Assembly: GCA_944474755.1 (NCBI GenBank)
Contig: OX104113.1
Span: 21,456,432-21,520,431, forward strand
DNA: 64,000 nt
Origin: Limnoperna fortunei
Taxonomy: Eukaryota > Mollusca > Bivalvia > Mytilida > Modiolidae
Direction of reading: 5' to 3'
Position numbers and translations under genes: made by a program. The notes beneath the pieces were generated by a model. The model ran no database searches and was not told where the DNA came from. It was given only the letters and a program-made list of their open reading frames with translations. Below, piece by piece: positions 25,001-36,345 of this stretch (the first letter of the stretch is position 1; every line of letters starts with the position of its first letter).

Positions 25001-28000
25001 TATTGTGAGGGTATCATATAAATCACAAAGTGTGTCAAACTTCCATTCTTCTCTTTCTACAGCAACAAAGAACTGTTTGATGCCTTCCAGTGTCAACTCA
25101 TCACTAAAGTATACAATAATTACAATATAAACCAGGCATTACTATTACAAAAATTGATATGCTGACAAATCCATAGAATATTCATAAATCTTCAGGATAT
25201 ATGATTAGCAGTACATACCAAAAGAACTAATTGAAAAAACCTAGATTTAGTTTTCATGTGAAAAACAAGTAGATTAATCTATCCTGTGATAATTTAATAG
25301 GTTTTGGTTTTTTAAATTATTGTTACATTGACCCTATTTTTTTTTACTGCAGTACAACTTTTAAAGGATGAACAATTCATTTACCTGCAATGAAACTACA
25401 CTGAAATTGAATTGGCTTTAACTGAACCCAAAATAAAAACATTTAATGTAATTTTTACCGTTAAAAGCTGTGTATAGTCCACATTTACGTATTGTACGCA
25501 CCCCTTTCTTGGACCAGAAAATTGCGGAAAAATTCTTATATGCATGTACAACCCACATGTACAAGTTTTCACAAAAAGTCTCAAGATGAAGACATACGAT
25601 TCTGACTTGGCCGTGCTTTTTAACAAGCTTTTACTGTAATATGTAATTTATTCAAAATGTTATTACATACTGCTGTTCTAAAGAAATAATTTAGTATACC
25701 GTTTAACTAAGATACGGATGGGTTCTGTCATAAATTTACTGGTCATTTCTAAGATCTCGTGTGGCAATGTTGCAGAGATAAGAAGAACTTGTGTGGCCGG
25801 TGGCAGATATCTGTAGACATCATATATCTGTTCTTTGAATCCTAAAATATAACAAACTTGATAAGAGGCATTTTAAATTGTGCTGCAAACATCCATTCAA
25901 ACAATAAATGTATTTGGACAACAATGGTATATCAGAGACATTACTGAAGAAATTGCTGATCTAGATTATCCATATCATATATTTTGACAGATGGTGTTCT
26001 CACACAATAAATCTTTTAAAATAATTTAAATAATAAAAAAGTTTGTTTTCAGTGAATTCCAATTGGTTCATAATAATATTACAAGTTCAAGTTAATTTTT
26101 TTGTGATGAGAATAAAAATTCAAACATAAAAAATTTGTTATATTATGAATATCTAAATATGGTAAAACCAACAGATCATTCAACAACTATAGTATAGTAA
26201 GTAAACACCAGTAAATAAACACTTTGTCATGGTATCTTTTTTTAATCTGGCCAGTAACATACTGTCATTGGTGAGTATAAAATATTACCTTATTAGTCAA
26301 GGGCTAGTTTGTTTTTGTTTGTTTGAGTGAGGTTTAACAACACTTTCACATGGTGTCTATTTTTTTTTGGGGTGATAAGGCTGAAATACCTGCTAAAAAC
26401 TCTTTACTTTAAGCACACACTAACAGAAGAATGGCTCAAAACCCACATAATTAGTGTTGACAAGCATTGATCAATAGTAGACGATTTACTACCATAACCA
26501 CATGACCCACCCCCTCACAAGGCCCTTACCAATGTTAGTACTGGTATAAATTGTGGAGCTCTGCAGACTCTGGAACCCTCAGCTTTATATAAAATGGTGT
26601 TTTATGTAAAGATTGTGAATGTGTGCACAAAAAAACAATAAATGTGCAATAAAGTCACAACAAAACAGGGGTCATCACACTCTAAACAGCTAAACAGGGA
26701 GAAGTGAGGCCCTGATAGGGAGACTTCAGGGACACATTAGGAAGAAGTCAGCGGGACCGTACAAATAATCAATTTTCGCAGTAGTTACATACATTTTTTA
26801 TTATTTACATCATTTTTTTTTATAATTGTGGATTTCCAGGATTATTTCTCTTGTGTTTTTAAACCATAACAAACTTAGATGCAGTTTTTTTCTTTCTTTT
26901 TCATTATTATTCATGGTATGCAATATCAAATAGCACATAACAAAAAAAGCACCAGATATAGCGACTATTTTTCTGTCTTCTTCAGTACTTGTAGCCATAC
27001 AAGGTATTCACAAATAAAAATAGGTCAACTAAAAATATTTGTATAGGTGTAGACATAAACATCATTCATGAAGTTCTTGTATACATAATATATTTTAACA
27101 GTTTGTTATGAAGATGCCATGTTTATCTGAGCAAAATTTTCAAAGAAGATAGATAGAATAACATAACATTAAACCCAGAAATAATTCTTCAGTTCAGCAC
27201 ACTTCTACTTGGACAACGTTGTGCTGATAAAAAAATATTGCTTCATGGGACACCCATCTACAGAACTTATCATGATGTCATTAAGTACTATACATCTTTA
27301 TTCTTTCAAGTGCAGCTCATATATTTATCAAAGAAAATTGTTAAAATTTTACTTTTCTTCGTTGTTCACTTCTGGTAATTAGTGACATCCGTTAAATAAA
27401 CAAATGGCCTGTAATCCAGTTGAAAGATGTTGATCCTTTGAAAAAATGTAAAATATGCATATTGTTTGCCGTTTTTTATTGGAATTGCACATTTACTGAT
27501 AAATTGGTAGTCTGGGCGAATTATTTGGACTTCACTGTAGGGCGACTTCAGAATCCAGAAGGGCGACACCACTTCCCCCAGTGTGGTGAGCCCTGAACAA
27601 AAAAGTCTACTCAACAGTAAGAACGTCTTGAAAAGTTATTTTTTTAATATTTATGGTGTATAGCTGTCATTGTTACCTTTGTTCAACATTTCGTCTGCTT
27701 CATCTAATATTAACATCTTTATTGACCGTGTTCTCAAATTCCTTCTTTTTATCATGTCTACAAAATAACAAAACAACTAGCAACGTCTGCAAAAAGCATA
27801 AATGCATCTAGTTTTTTAATACATGACAGATAATCCTCATCTCTTTGTTGGGTGGATCTACTGACTGAAGAAGGATGCTGCACTTTTTGTAATGCATTTA
27901 ACCAAAGCCTCACTAGGATGTTTTGAAAAAAAGAAATTGCAGATGCAAATTAAAACTCAAAATGACTTTGTCAAGAGATCTCGGCTGCAATGCTTTATGC

Positions 28001-31000
28001 AGTAGTATTAGGCAAACTATACTTTCTAATGAATTGGACAGTAAAAACATAGAACATCTAAATGCTGACCAAAGTCCAAGGTAAATTAATAACAAAACTG
28101 AATGAATCAGGTGATATAAGTGGTATGGGTACCCTAGTGTAAAGAAAAGACCAATCACAATATTTTAATGTGGGGAGGGGAAAATAAAAGTAATGGAAAT
28201 CTCAACCCCCCCCCCCCCCAAATCAATATGTACTCCCTTACCAAAAACTCTTCCAGGCGTCCCTGAAACTACATGCTGTCCATAATCTAGTTTTCTGATG
28301 TCTTCACCAATATTTGTCCCACCAATACATGCATGACACTGTACATTCATGTAATCCCCCAACGCCAGTATAACCTATACAGAATAAATAATAATCACAA
28401 CCAAAAGCATTTGAAAGTTAATTGTAATACCGGCGGAAATGCGTAGACAGAGGTGACAAGAGTGGTACTTGTCGTATGACCGTTTACAGAAACGATATGT
28501 CTGATATGTCTACCTGGGTTGTTAGGTTATGAATCTTAGGAAAAGGGTGGAATATGCTGGCTTTTTGGATTGTCTGGTGTTAAGTATTAGAGACTTTTAG
28601 CATCAAAATAGCCTAGGTTATTCATTTTGAGCAAGAATTCATTACTGAATTTTTTTGTAGGGTCCTCTTCTAATTTCTGGTCATCATTCAGTTGACTTTC
28701 AGACCCTAGAATATAGGCAGATTTATCAATAATCACAAACAGCCATTCCACAAATGGCTGATGGTCATAGAAGTGACCTTACTAAGAAACCTTGTCTGCT
28801 GGTTTGATGACTATTTCTTCATTTGATCTTAAGTTTCATAGGACAGTTCGTTCGTCAGGAGAGTGATTGTCAAAGTTTTCAGAATAGATTTGACTGTACT
28901 TATTATTTCTGATTTAACTTTGTCTATCTAAAGTGGTGTTTTTACTTGATTTGAGGACACATTCAGTTTTTTAAACAAATATATACTTAGAATCTCCTTC
29001 AAATATACCCCTGCATGAGACAGTTTAGTGTTGTTGACAGGACCAGGAACTGGACAGAATTTCAACCCCTTTGCTGGTAAAGATGTTTCACAAGTGTTAT
29101 AATTGTTGTTGGGTGAGAGAGATTTTCATCTGAATCATCTATTCCATTTCTTTTCCTGTGATGGTAATGTGTAATATGTTGGTCTGGAATACCATCACAA
29201 ATAATGCAGTAATAAAAATAAAATGGCTATGATAAGGATCAACAGCAACTTCTGTTTGTTCTAATTGGTTGTGTATGGAGTGGGAGGCAGATAGACCAAT
29301 AGTGGACATCTGTAAGCAGCAATACCTATGCTTACCTTCTGTATCTGTGTTGCCAATTCCCTGGTTGGAGATAATATTAAAGCCTGTGTTTCTCTGACTT
29401 GTGTATCAAGACACTGTAGAATGGAGATAGAAAATGTTGCTGTTTTTCCTGTTCCAGACTGGGCTCTAATAAAAACAATTAATATGAATAATACTATACA
29501 TTATAGCCATAGCAACAGTTTTGAGTTTGCTTTGATATAAAATTATGCATTAAAACCAAACTATGATACTAATAATACATATAAAAGTACTGGCTTTACA
29601 TATCAAAGAAAACTTACTAATAGAGATATTAAAAATATTCTACCTGTTGTTTGTTTACTTTATGAGCTAAAATAACAAAGAACCTTATTATAGGTGATAT
29701 TTTAAATGTTACGTGAATTGGTAAATTTGTAGTATATTTGTGATTTTTTAATTTAAATAAAGAAACAAATAGGCATTACTACTTACTGGGCTATTACATC
29801 TCTTCCTTTAACAATGGGTTTGATAGCTCTCTGTTGAATTGCTGATGGCTTTTCAAAACCTGTAAAAACAGATTTAATGATTAATAGTCTAAATATTTAA
29901 CAAAAAATTAAGCAGAACCAAAATGTGACTATTTCTAATATTTTTGTACAAGTATGTTTTTTCCAGTCACAAAGTAATTTGAATACACCTTTTAACTGCA
30001 GCTGTATATTTTATTTTAGTGTTGTATACTTAATGAAATTCAATTTCAGAGCATAAGTGCTGCACATTATTGGTTGCTATTAATTGGCAATTCATGCTCG
30101 AGTTCTAAAAAAATATTAAATGATACAGCTTTTGAATTAGTCCTAAAAATAGTTATTTACTTAAAGTTCCAACTCCCAATAATATACATGAAATGTGTCC
30201 CAAGACATTAAACACAAAAAAGTGTTCATGGAATTTAGTACAGTAGTCCCCCTCTTATAAGACCACCCCATCTGAGTCATGAAAGTGGTCTTATAATGGG
30301 GGTGGTCTTTCTTGAGGGGATACAATTTATACAGGTATATATAGAGCTTGGTCGGTTGATTAGCAGCAAAAGCTGTGAAGTGATTAAGAATCACACAAAA
30401 TAAGTATTTGTATTTTATTATTCAGTATAAATAAAAATAAAAAGAATTCATGCAGTTTTTATCTGTTCAAAATGTGTAGCAGGGATCCTCGCAACGCGTC
30501 TAGATGCGTATTGTACGCGTCTTTTCAGTTCTGGACGCGCCTTTTCAACATCTAACGCGTCCCAGGACGCGTCCATGTCAGTTGTCAGACGCGTACGAAT
30601 TTCCGTCATGTCAATTCCGTCTCCGATGCGTGATTACGTATTCTTACAAATGGCCATCGATATTTACCTGTTTCGTCCGATTCTCAGCAGGTAGCAATCA
30701 ATCGGGCGGCAAATATGCTTTAATTAAGATGCTTATTAAACAGTAAACGTGCAGGGTTGATGGACACTCTTTATGGTTAAAATTAAGCGTTGATAATACA
30801 CTCGTTTCAAATTTTAATACACGGTCGGAACCTTTCACTTGCAGTTGCATGCCTTACGATTTTTTTTAAAGTAAGAATTCTTGACCGGTACAAAGATATC
30901 TTCAATATGAACATTAATTAGTTATCTAATAAACTTTTAATTTTTGTATATATCAATAAGATAATCTGCTATAGACTAGGATCTGAAAAATAGGGGGGTG

Positions 31001-34000
31001 GGTGGGTAATGAGTTGTTTGGAAGAGATATTAATGTCAGCATCTGCATCCAGGTAAGACAAAGTCTCTGTTTAATGGGCAAACACCAGCATGTTTCAAGT
31101 AATGAGTGCAGTTCAATCATACTCCAAAAGACTTCCAAACTCGGCTACTACTAATATAAAATAGCATGGGATAAACATTCTGCAAGCCATATTATATCTT
31201 TTTATAAAAAGACATTTAATGGGTCGGTCATCAAAGAAAACGGTTGTATGCAAGCACTTAGTTGGACTCATCTGCGATATGTGGGACTCATGAAAATTTT
31301 TTGGGACTCACCACTTTCAAAAGTGATGAGTCCAGGACTCACCATAAAAAAATCCTACAAGTATCACTGATGATAATACAACAATTTCAAGTCTTCTTAA
31401 GTTAACGGTGAATGTTTCTGTTCCTGTTTCATCTGCATTATCGTTGTTTTTATCACTTTTATTGTCTGCCCAGGTTCCACTTCGTAGTTTATTAATGTTC
31501 CGTCTAATTTGGAAAAATCCAGGTTTTTCTCCGTTTCCAGTTTCCCAAGTTTTTGACATCGTTTGTAGTAAATTTTGATTTATGATTATGTTGGTACACT
31601 GTTTTATTATCTACTTGTTGAATACTTCAGTCTTCTTGTAATAAAATCGATTTCCGTATTGCCAAAATTAAACTGATCTACAATATATTACTTGTTTTCT
31701 ACTTTAATCCAGCTTAAAAACCTTTCTTTTGCACGATTTCGACATTTTGTTTACCGGTTATTGAACTGTTTCCAAACTGGTTTACGATAATAAAACCAAA
31801 TCTCGTCCTATTCGAGACTTCCAAAATAAACATCCGGTCAGTGAAAATGATCGTTCGTGAGGGGAATTTACGTTGTTGTGTCAAAAAAACGTGGTCCCTG
31901 GTCGCGTTTGAGGGGTGGTCGTTCGCGAGAGGTAATTTTACGTTAGAAACACCTAATGCATCAGGGTTTTGGCCGGATAAAGCGGGTGGTCGCTGGCGAA
32001 GGGATCGTATAAGAGGGGAACTACTGTACAGGCTCAAAAAAGTGCCACATCAAATTATAAGGTTAAACTATGCTTGAGATACCAATGTTTAGACTGACAT
32101 TACGAGATTCAAGTGTATAAATCTGAAAAAAGAACATCCCTGTTTCAAATGACAAAGGAACTATTAAAAAAATCATTTTAAATAAGAAGCAATACAATTT
32201 TGTCAGTTGGGTGGATTTTATAGGGTCAGTCAAAAAACAGGAAACAAACAATATTTTAATTTAGGCCAAACATCCAACAGTACATATTTTTTCTATCTAC
32301 TTGTAACCATTCAAGGTATTAACAAATAAAAAAAAATAGATCAACAAAAAATATTTTGATAGATGCAGACATAAACATCCTACACGGAGTTATTGTGAAC
32401 TTTATAACCTCTTTGTGGATCGTACGTTACAAAAAAGGAACTACATTATTGAAGCTAAATCAAAAGGTGGTAGTCTTGGGAATCAGTTCGACCAGATACA
32501 CTACAGCCAAAACCGATTACGCCAAGTCCGTGAGTCCATGATGGAAAACGATTGAAGTACGCGGACATTCCCGATGGACAGAAGTTCATCATTCGCGGAC
32601 ACTTTAGATATAATGTCCCCAATGGATCCGCGATTTCTTCCATATGTCCGCGAACGTAAACGTTATTGTCATGGACTGAATTCGATAAATACTTTATTTG
32701 AAGATAGTGTATTGTTCCAATCATTAAACCATTCAGTTGTGTATTAATTCTTTATAGATCGTCAGTAAAAACATGTTCAAGAAAGGTACTTTATTAATTA
32801 TTTTACATAATAAATATTTTAATATTAATTTGTAAAAAAGGGGTAACAAAAAACAGATATAGTTAACTTATATACAATAAAGGTGTGTTTAAACTCTTAT
32901 AATAAACAGTAGGTATTAATAAAACGCTGGCGTAAAACACCTTTCCTTATGGTGCCCCGAGGAATTAGGATACCTGTCGTCCACCGGATGCAAAATAGAA
33001 CGGTCCATTGATCAAGGAACACCTGCGATTTTATTGCGGGGTTAACTAATATACGCGTGTATAAATGTGTTTAAGAGTTGAAAGGTATGAATTACGGTAA
33101 ATTTCATAATTGTAATAAAAAAATGTCCCGCTGGCTTCCTGTTCAGGTGACTGGTGTAAATTGATGAAGGTAACCAACACGTGGACTTTCCGTGTAATTA
33201 AAATACTACGCCGACCGCAAAGTTTTATTGCTCAAACACATTGGAGCAATATTTTTCCCACACGTTTTCAAAACTTTGGCAGTCGTAGATTAAGTGGAAT
33301 ATTGTTAAAAAGGCATATTTACTTAAATTTTTTTAAAGGAATTTTGTACAATTAGTTGCAACCTCGAATTTTGATGTCGTCAGCAAGCGACACGTGTCAC
33401 TTATAGTTTTTTGCTCCTCCCATTCATTGAGTGATTCCCGCCTCACCTATTGATATTTTGGTAATAGGTGTGTTAGTTTTGGCACACCTATCTGTCCATT
33501 AATCTAATCTCATCAGGTATTCAAAGAGACCAATAATTGACACATGATTTCTCACTCCGTGCATGTCCGATTGTTATAGAATTTACACAACGTAGAATCT
33601 GTTGAATGAACAATTATGTAAAACGAACATAAAATAAAGACATATGAGTAACGAGGTTTCTAAAATGTTACTGCCTTTCTGCAACAAATACTTTCATTAC
33701 GAATTTCTGCAGTTACAACATATGCCTTGTACAAAAGGTACCGTACAAAAACCGTGTTTATCGCGGCAATACCGCGAAGTCCATTAATAGAGGATTCTGC
33801 AGTCATTTTGGTCACGGAACGTTCGCGGACAATTATCACTAAAAAAATTGATTGCCGCGTCGCGTTCGGCCGTGTTTTTTCGCGGACTTTGCGGAATCCA
33901 TCTTGGCCGCAGTGTATACAGTATCTTTTAAGAACCATAAGGGTGACTTGACCCCAGATTTAAACAGTTGTTTGTTTGCCATATCCCAACCCTCTTTACT

Positions 34001-34801
34001 GATAATTCAAATTCTTTATTTCAAATCATGGGCTCATAAAAGGCAAATGAAATTTTACACAAAATACACATAAAAGAGAGAAAGAGTTGCTCGATTGATA
34101 GATGCATTACAGTACAAGTGCATAATTACATTACATGATAAGTTTGTCAAATTTTTCTGATTTTTTTCGTATTTACTTCTGAATCTTTGTTCACTTTAAG
34201 TTATTTAGGTAATTTAAAGCAGTCGAGAATTATGTTTTTTATCTAATTTTTAATGTCTGATTAAAACGTAAAACTTTCAGGAAATGGCAGGAGATAAATA
34301 TGGAACTGGTTATGTGAATCTTGATGAACTGGTTACGCTTAACTATGAGAAATTCATCATATTTTAGTACACTCAAATTTCAGTTGTGCTGTGACAGCCT
34401 GTGTATAGTTTAAAAGGACTGACTGAAAGTGAAACACATAAAATATTATTTTTGAGAAATTATTTGTTGAAAGAAATAATGCAAAAGACAGTCGCTTTGA
34501 ATCATTTTTTTTTACATTGCTAAATGAAAGAATATCGTTGAAATATTGAGTGTAAAAAATGCTTTGTGTAGTCGTAATTTGTTATGGTCAGAATTGAAAC
34601 CAAATCTTAAAATCGAAATCACACCGATAGGAAAAAATGCTTCGATTTGTGACCTGTCTTACCATAGGCATATATTCCACGAAGAAGCTCTTCTCGCAAA
34701 CCCATGTTATCAAATGTTGGAGTAACATCTACATCTTCACTTGTCTCAAATTCAATGTTTTTAAGGTCTTCTGACATCACGCGTCTGCCTGCTCCTGCCA
34801 T
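13029..34801 (-). CDS. EIF4A3: Eukaryotic initiation factor 4A-III, DEAD-box RNA helicase (complete, 11 exons)
   Basis: Core ATPase of the exon junction complex, clamped onto spliced mRNA with MAGOH, Y14 and MLN51; nuclear and shuttling. Exons in coding order: 34663-34801, 29787-29859, 29336-29465, 28242-28374, 27677-27757, 25700-25841, 24965-25103, 24593-24708, 21131-21238, 15219-15346, 13029-13045. All junctions are GT-AG and all phases join, giving 401 aa (human protein 411). Seen motifs: Q motif from residue 48, AQSGTGKT 72-79, PTRELA 104-109, TPGR 153-156, DEAD 177-180, SAT 208-210, ARGID 328-332, HRIGRSGR 353-360. The DVWARG and [15 protein letters not shown] segments and the MPMNVADLI end mark eIF4A-III rather than eIF4A-I/II. 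The first in-frame ATG (34,801) is chosen; no earlier ATG is in frame. The last exon codes only five residues plus stop. The N-terminus is shorter than in vertebrates, as usual for this variable part. Confidence 0.96.
13046..15218. other. EIF4A3 intron 10
   Basis: Repeat-derived sequence. The stretch at about 13,610-14,050 has the GGGGAAATAACCC/GGAATAACTCC phrases of the family at 9160-10,140, with a C-run at 13,825. The stretch near 14,330-14,520 has a GTCAGGCTTT segment also found in the 976-bp duplication. No exon is seen. Confidence 0.5.
15727..20672. mobile_element. TIR DNA element, 4.9 kb, TA target site, filled with satellite DNA
   Basis: The left end CACCCCTTGAAACGTAAAAC and the right end read in reverse (CACCCCCTGAAACGTAAAAC) form terminal inverted repeats of about 26 bp with one mismatch. 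Each end is flanked outside by TA (15,725-15,726 and 20,673-20,674), fitting a Tc1/mariner-type target duplication. Beside both ends are runs of CGTTCG repeats, and the left one includes two copies of a CGTCCGCATGCGCA segment. These subterminal runs read the same way on the plus strand, so they are direct, not inverted. The middle is the 52-bp satellite listed separately. No transposase frame exists, so it is non-autonomous. It lies in EIF4A3 intron 9 and accounts for most of that intron. Confidence 0.75.
16480..19930. repeat. 52-bp satellite with an 18-mer (936-bp) higher-order repeat
   Basis: About 66 copies of a 52-bp monomer read roughly GGTCTCAGGAGTGATTTT, then TATGTG(A/T)AATATGG, then TTTTTAATTGTAT and a variable end (CGCAAA or TGCTA). 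Monomer variants recur in a fixed order. The marker GCTTGGGTCTC is at about 16,619, 17,555 and 18,491, spaced 936 bp each. The marker GAGTGCTTTTATAGG is at 17,465, 18,401 and 19,441, spaced 936 and 1040. 936 is exactly 18 monomers; 1040 is 20, so the third higher-order copy gained two monomers (near 18,820-18,920). Edge monomers at both ends are more degenerate. Confidence 0.92.
21294..21563 (-). mobile_element. SINE copy, full length, with (GTTT)n tail
   Basis: A well-preserved minus-strand copy. On the minus strand it has GGGGGCCTCGGTGGCTGAGTGG (box A region), a box B GGTTCGATTCTC, a body with GACAAGGATTGCCAG, and a 3' domain with GCTGAAAGTGG followed by an (AAAC)n tail. It is very close to the copy at 36,080. 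It sits 56 bp from EIF4A3 exon 9, in intron 8. Confidence 0.9.
21564..24592. other. EIF4A3 intron 8, remaining part
   Basis: AT-rich with no recognisable gene. The only longer frame (22,730-23,053, minus) has no coding character that I recognise. A short paired phrase (CAGTCAACGTCATT and GAGTCAACTTCATT, near 23,761 and 23,791) suggests a small tandem duplication. The sequence is otherwise featureless. Confidence 0.4.
26308..26517 (-). mobile_element. SINE copy, decayed
   Basis: Minus-strand remnant. It has a GTTTGTTTTTG tail, a weakened 3' domain, and at the right the conserved body segment around TGATCAATAGTAGACGA followed by a degraded box A. Many substitutions and an internal deletion mark it as older than the 21,294 copy. 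Confidence 0.6.
26981..27085. repeat. Dispersed repeat, mate at 32,290
   Basis: A stretch with ACTTGTAGCCATACAAGGTA followed by a GACATAAACATC segment matches 32,290-32,395 in the same orientation (about 80% by eye). Both lie in EIF4A3 introns. The ends of the repeat are not clear. Confidence 0.55.
28560..29165 (-). pseudogene. Penelope-like retroelement fragment, broken reverse-transcriptase region
   Basis: On the minus strand this intron encodes recognisable pieces in order: [19 protein letters not shown] (about 29,030-29,090), then [10 protein letters not shown] (about 28,790-28,822), then DKSAYI with SQLND and a DPTKKF block (about 28,640-28,740). The IVIKPADKG block followed by a DY-type residue pair and QLSD, then DPT, is characteristic of the N-terminal part of Penelope-like element reverse transcriptases. 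Stop codons and frame changes between blocks show it is dead. The catalytic YADD and GIY-YIG parts are not present. It occupies most of EIF4A3 intron 3. Confidence 0.7.
30241..32026. mobile_element. Pogo-like TIR element, 1.8 kb, non-autonomous
   Basis: The left end CAGTAGTCCCCCTCTTATAA and the right end in reverse (CAGTAGTTCCCCTCTTATAC) form inverted termini, each flanked by TA (30,239-30,240 and 32,027-32,028). CAGT-starting termini with TA duplication fit the pogo branch of Tc1/mariner. Subterminal GGTGGTC motifs occur at both ends. No transposase is present. An 80-codon ATG-started minus-strand frame at 31,317-31,559 (hydrophilic start, hydrophobic segment near its end) is of unknown meaning. 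The element lies in EIF4A3 intron 1. Confidence 0.7.
30494..30595. other. Cluster of ACGCGT palindromes about every 20 bp
   Basis: ACGCGT starts at 30,494, 30,515, 30,555, 30,567 and 30,589, with the variant ACGCGC at 30,535. Steps are 21, 20, 20, 12 and 22 bp. This is a CpG-rich island in very AT-rich surroundings, inside the pogo-like element. ACGCGT is also the MluI cell-cycle-box core known from yeasts; a binding role here is speculation. Confidence 0.6.
32029..34662. other. EIF4A3 intron 1, 5' part
   Basis: No exon recognised. It includes the mate of the 26,981 repeat (32,290-32,395) and two CpG-rich patches with repeated CGCGGAC in both orientations (32,560-32,660 and 33,755-33,900), the second carrying paired GCGG/CCGC segments able to fold. 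These may be remnants of one transposon family. Open frames on both strands through the second patch are a by-product of its composition. Confidence 0.4.
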
Positions 34802-35530
34802 TTTGCGTTTTTTCTTTGGTCGATGTAAATATTGATCTTCGATGATACGAATTCTTTTTCTAGATTTCAAGCGTCTAACTAACCCCTTTTATACTGGTAC
34901 CTTTGGACAAAATTTGTATGCGATAGAAGCATTTTTTATGATATCGGGAACCAATTTCCAAGTACTGAATATACTGTCATCTCTATTTGATAATAAACTT
35001 TGACATATAAATGAACATATATAAGGATTTGTTTAATGACTTGATGTTTACTGACCCTTAGCGAACATTTAGATCTATGCAACTTATCAAGTCTATCAAG
35101 ACTCATAGGAACTTGATATATTAATAAGTGACACAATTATTTTTTATCTTTATAAAGAGATTTATACAAAAACACAAAGAAGGAACAGACCATTCAACTT
35201 GAAGGGGGGAGGGGCCTTGGTTTTTTGTGTTGGTCAGAAAATTTTTTTCCGTGCCCCAAACAAATCAACACTACTTGATGGTGGTTCTCCAAGAAGCGGA
35301 GGGAAGTACAGAAGAAAGATATTGGATGAAACGAAACTTAATAAACTGGTAAATGGTGGGACCAGTAAATTGCACTAAATGGCGGAATCCTCTGAGATTG
35401 ATAGAGTGCCTAGTGAATATCTTAAATATAGGTCACGGAAAAAATATTTATTTTTTGAAGGCGTCGCTCCAGAATTTTTTTTTCCTTCTTGCAAAATTTA
35501 AATATTTACAGCTTAAACAATGTATTCCAG
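34802..35530. promoter_or_regulatory. Upstream flank of EIF4A3, promoter region by position
   Basis: Immediately upstream of the EIF4A3 start on the minus strand. No TATA box can be assigned with confidence and the transcription start is unknown. From about 35,200 the sequence has no recognised feature. Confidence 0.35.
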
Positions 35531-35690
35531 TTTTTTTTAAGGGGAGAAATCTGGAGTACAGAGAAAAAACTGTGAACCTTTGTCAATTAAGATTAAAGTC
35601 AAGTTAACCATGCCCACAGTGAGACTCGAACCCGCAACCTCAAAGCTGACAGACTATGTGATCAATATAACACTTACTACCATAAAACTC
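35531..35690 (-). mobile_element. SINE copy, 5' half, diverged
   Basis: Minus-strand partial copy. It has the body (TTTGTCAATTAAGATT on the plus strand), box B (GAGACTCGAACCC on plus, so GGGTTCGAGTCTC), the TGATCAATA segment, and a degraded box A near 35,680. The 3' domain is missing. Confidence 0.7.
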
Positions 35691-36079
35691 CACCACCAAG
35701 AGAAACATAGGCAAATAGACCATTATAACGGGAGGTTGTTGTTAGACATTATATCGATCACTGGTTATTTGTTAGCTATAAAACAAGAATTGTCTATGAT
35801 GGCAATCTTAAAGTCTAGTGGGCAAGATTTGTTTGGTCTTTGTAATTTCAGATGTCAAAAATTGGAATCAATAATTAAGAACTTTGGATGGAATTCCTCA
35901 GGTTTTAATCTCCATCAGCAACCAATTAGAAACCTTTGTAAATAATCTTGTATACATCATAATTCTGCACAAATTGGCAATATGGCATTGTAATTTAAGG
36001 GGAAACAATATTAAAAAATCTCAAATGGCTGCATTTCAAAGCAAGTGCCTTAATAAATGGTTCATGGTTAACAATTTGT

Positions 36080-36345
36080 TGGGGCCTCGGTGGCCGAGTG
36101 GTCAAGGTAGTTCGTCTACCATTGATCACGTGGTCTGTCAACACTGAGATTGCGGGTTCGATTCTCACTGCAGGCAGGGTGTACTCGACTCCAATCTTAA
36201 TTGACAAGGATTGCCAGTTTTCCTACCGCAGGTCGGGGGTTCTCTCCGGGTACTCCGGCTTCCTCCCCCAATAAAAACTAGACGCCATGAAATAGCTGAA
36301 AAATTGCTGAAAGTGGCGTTAAAACACCATTCAAACATTCAAACA
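36080..36345 (+). mobile_element. SINE copy, full length, best preserved plus-strand copy
   Basis: The head GGGGCCTCGGTGGCCGAGTGG with box A, and box B GGTTCGATTCTC about 55 bp later, resemble a Leu/Ser-type tRNA with RNA polymerase III promoter boxes. The body follows (TTGACAAGGATTGCCAG, then GGGTACTCCGGCTTCCTCCC). The 3' domain contains TAGCTGAAAAATTGCTGAAAG and the tail is AAAC-rich. The layout and the GGCGTTAAAACACCA end resemble the Meta-domain SINEs described from bivalves; assignment to that superfamily is an inference. At least ten other copies lie in this window. Confidence 0.92.

Larger units (their letters stand above)
25842..27676. other. EIF4A3 intron 5
   Basis: Carries a decayed SINE (26,308-26,517) and a dispersed repeat (26,981-27,085). 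Its right end is the stretch 27,520-27,600 with GGGCGAC repeats. No exon beyond those of EIF4A3 is evident. Confidence 0.4.

Noticed and set aside
33660..33951. Overlapping 92-aa and 74-aa frames on opposite strands
   Set aside because: Both run through a CpG-rich palindromic patch with few stop codons; mirrored frames there are a composition effect.
13029..34801. eIF4A-I/II instead of eIF4A-III
   Set aside because: [21 protein letters not shown] and the MPMNVADLI end are eIF4A-III features. The only eIF4A-I-like trait seen is [10 protein letters not shown] at motif I.
34802..34870. Longer EIF4A3 N-terminus starting upstream of 34,801
   Set aside because: The frame is open upstream but the first in-frame ATG is at 34,801; the upstream codon at 34,870 is not ATG, and the family N-terminus begins shortly before the conserved FETSE block.
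36080..36160. tRNA gene, from intact box A and box B
   Set aside because: The tRNA-like part leads into a conserved SINE body and AAAC tail that recur across the window, and no proper acceptor stem closure is apparent. It is a SINE head, not a tRNA gene.
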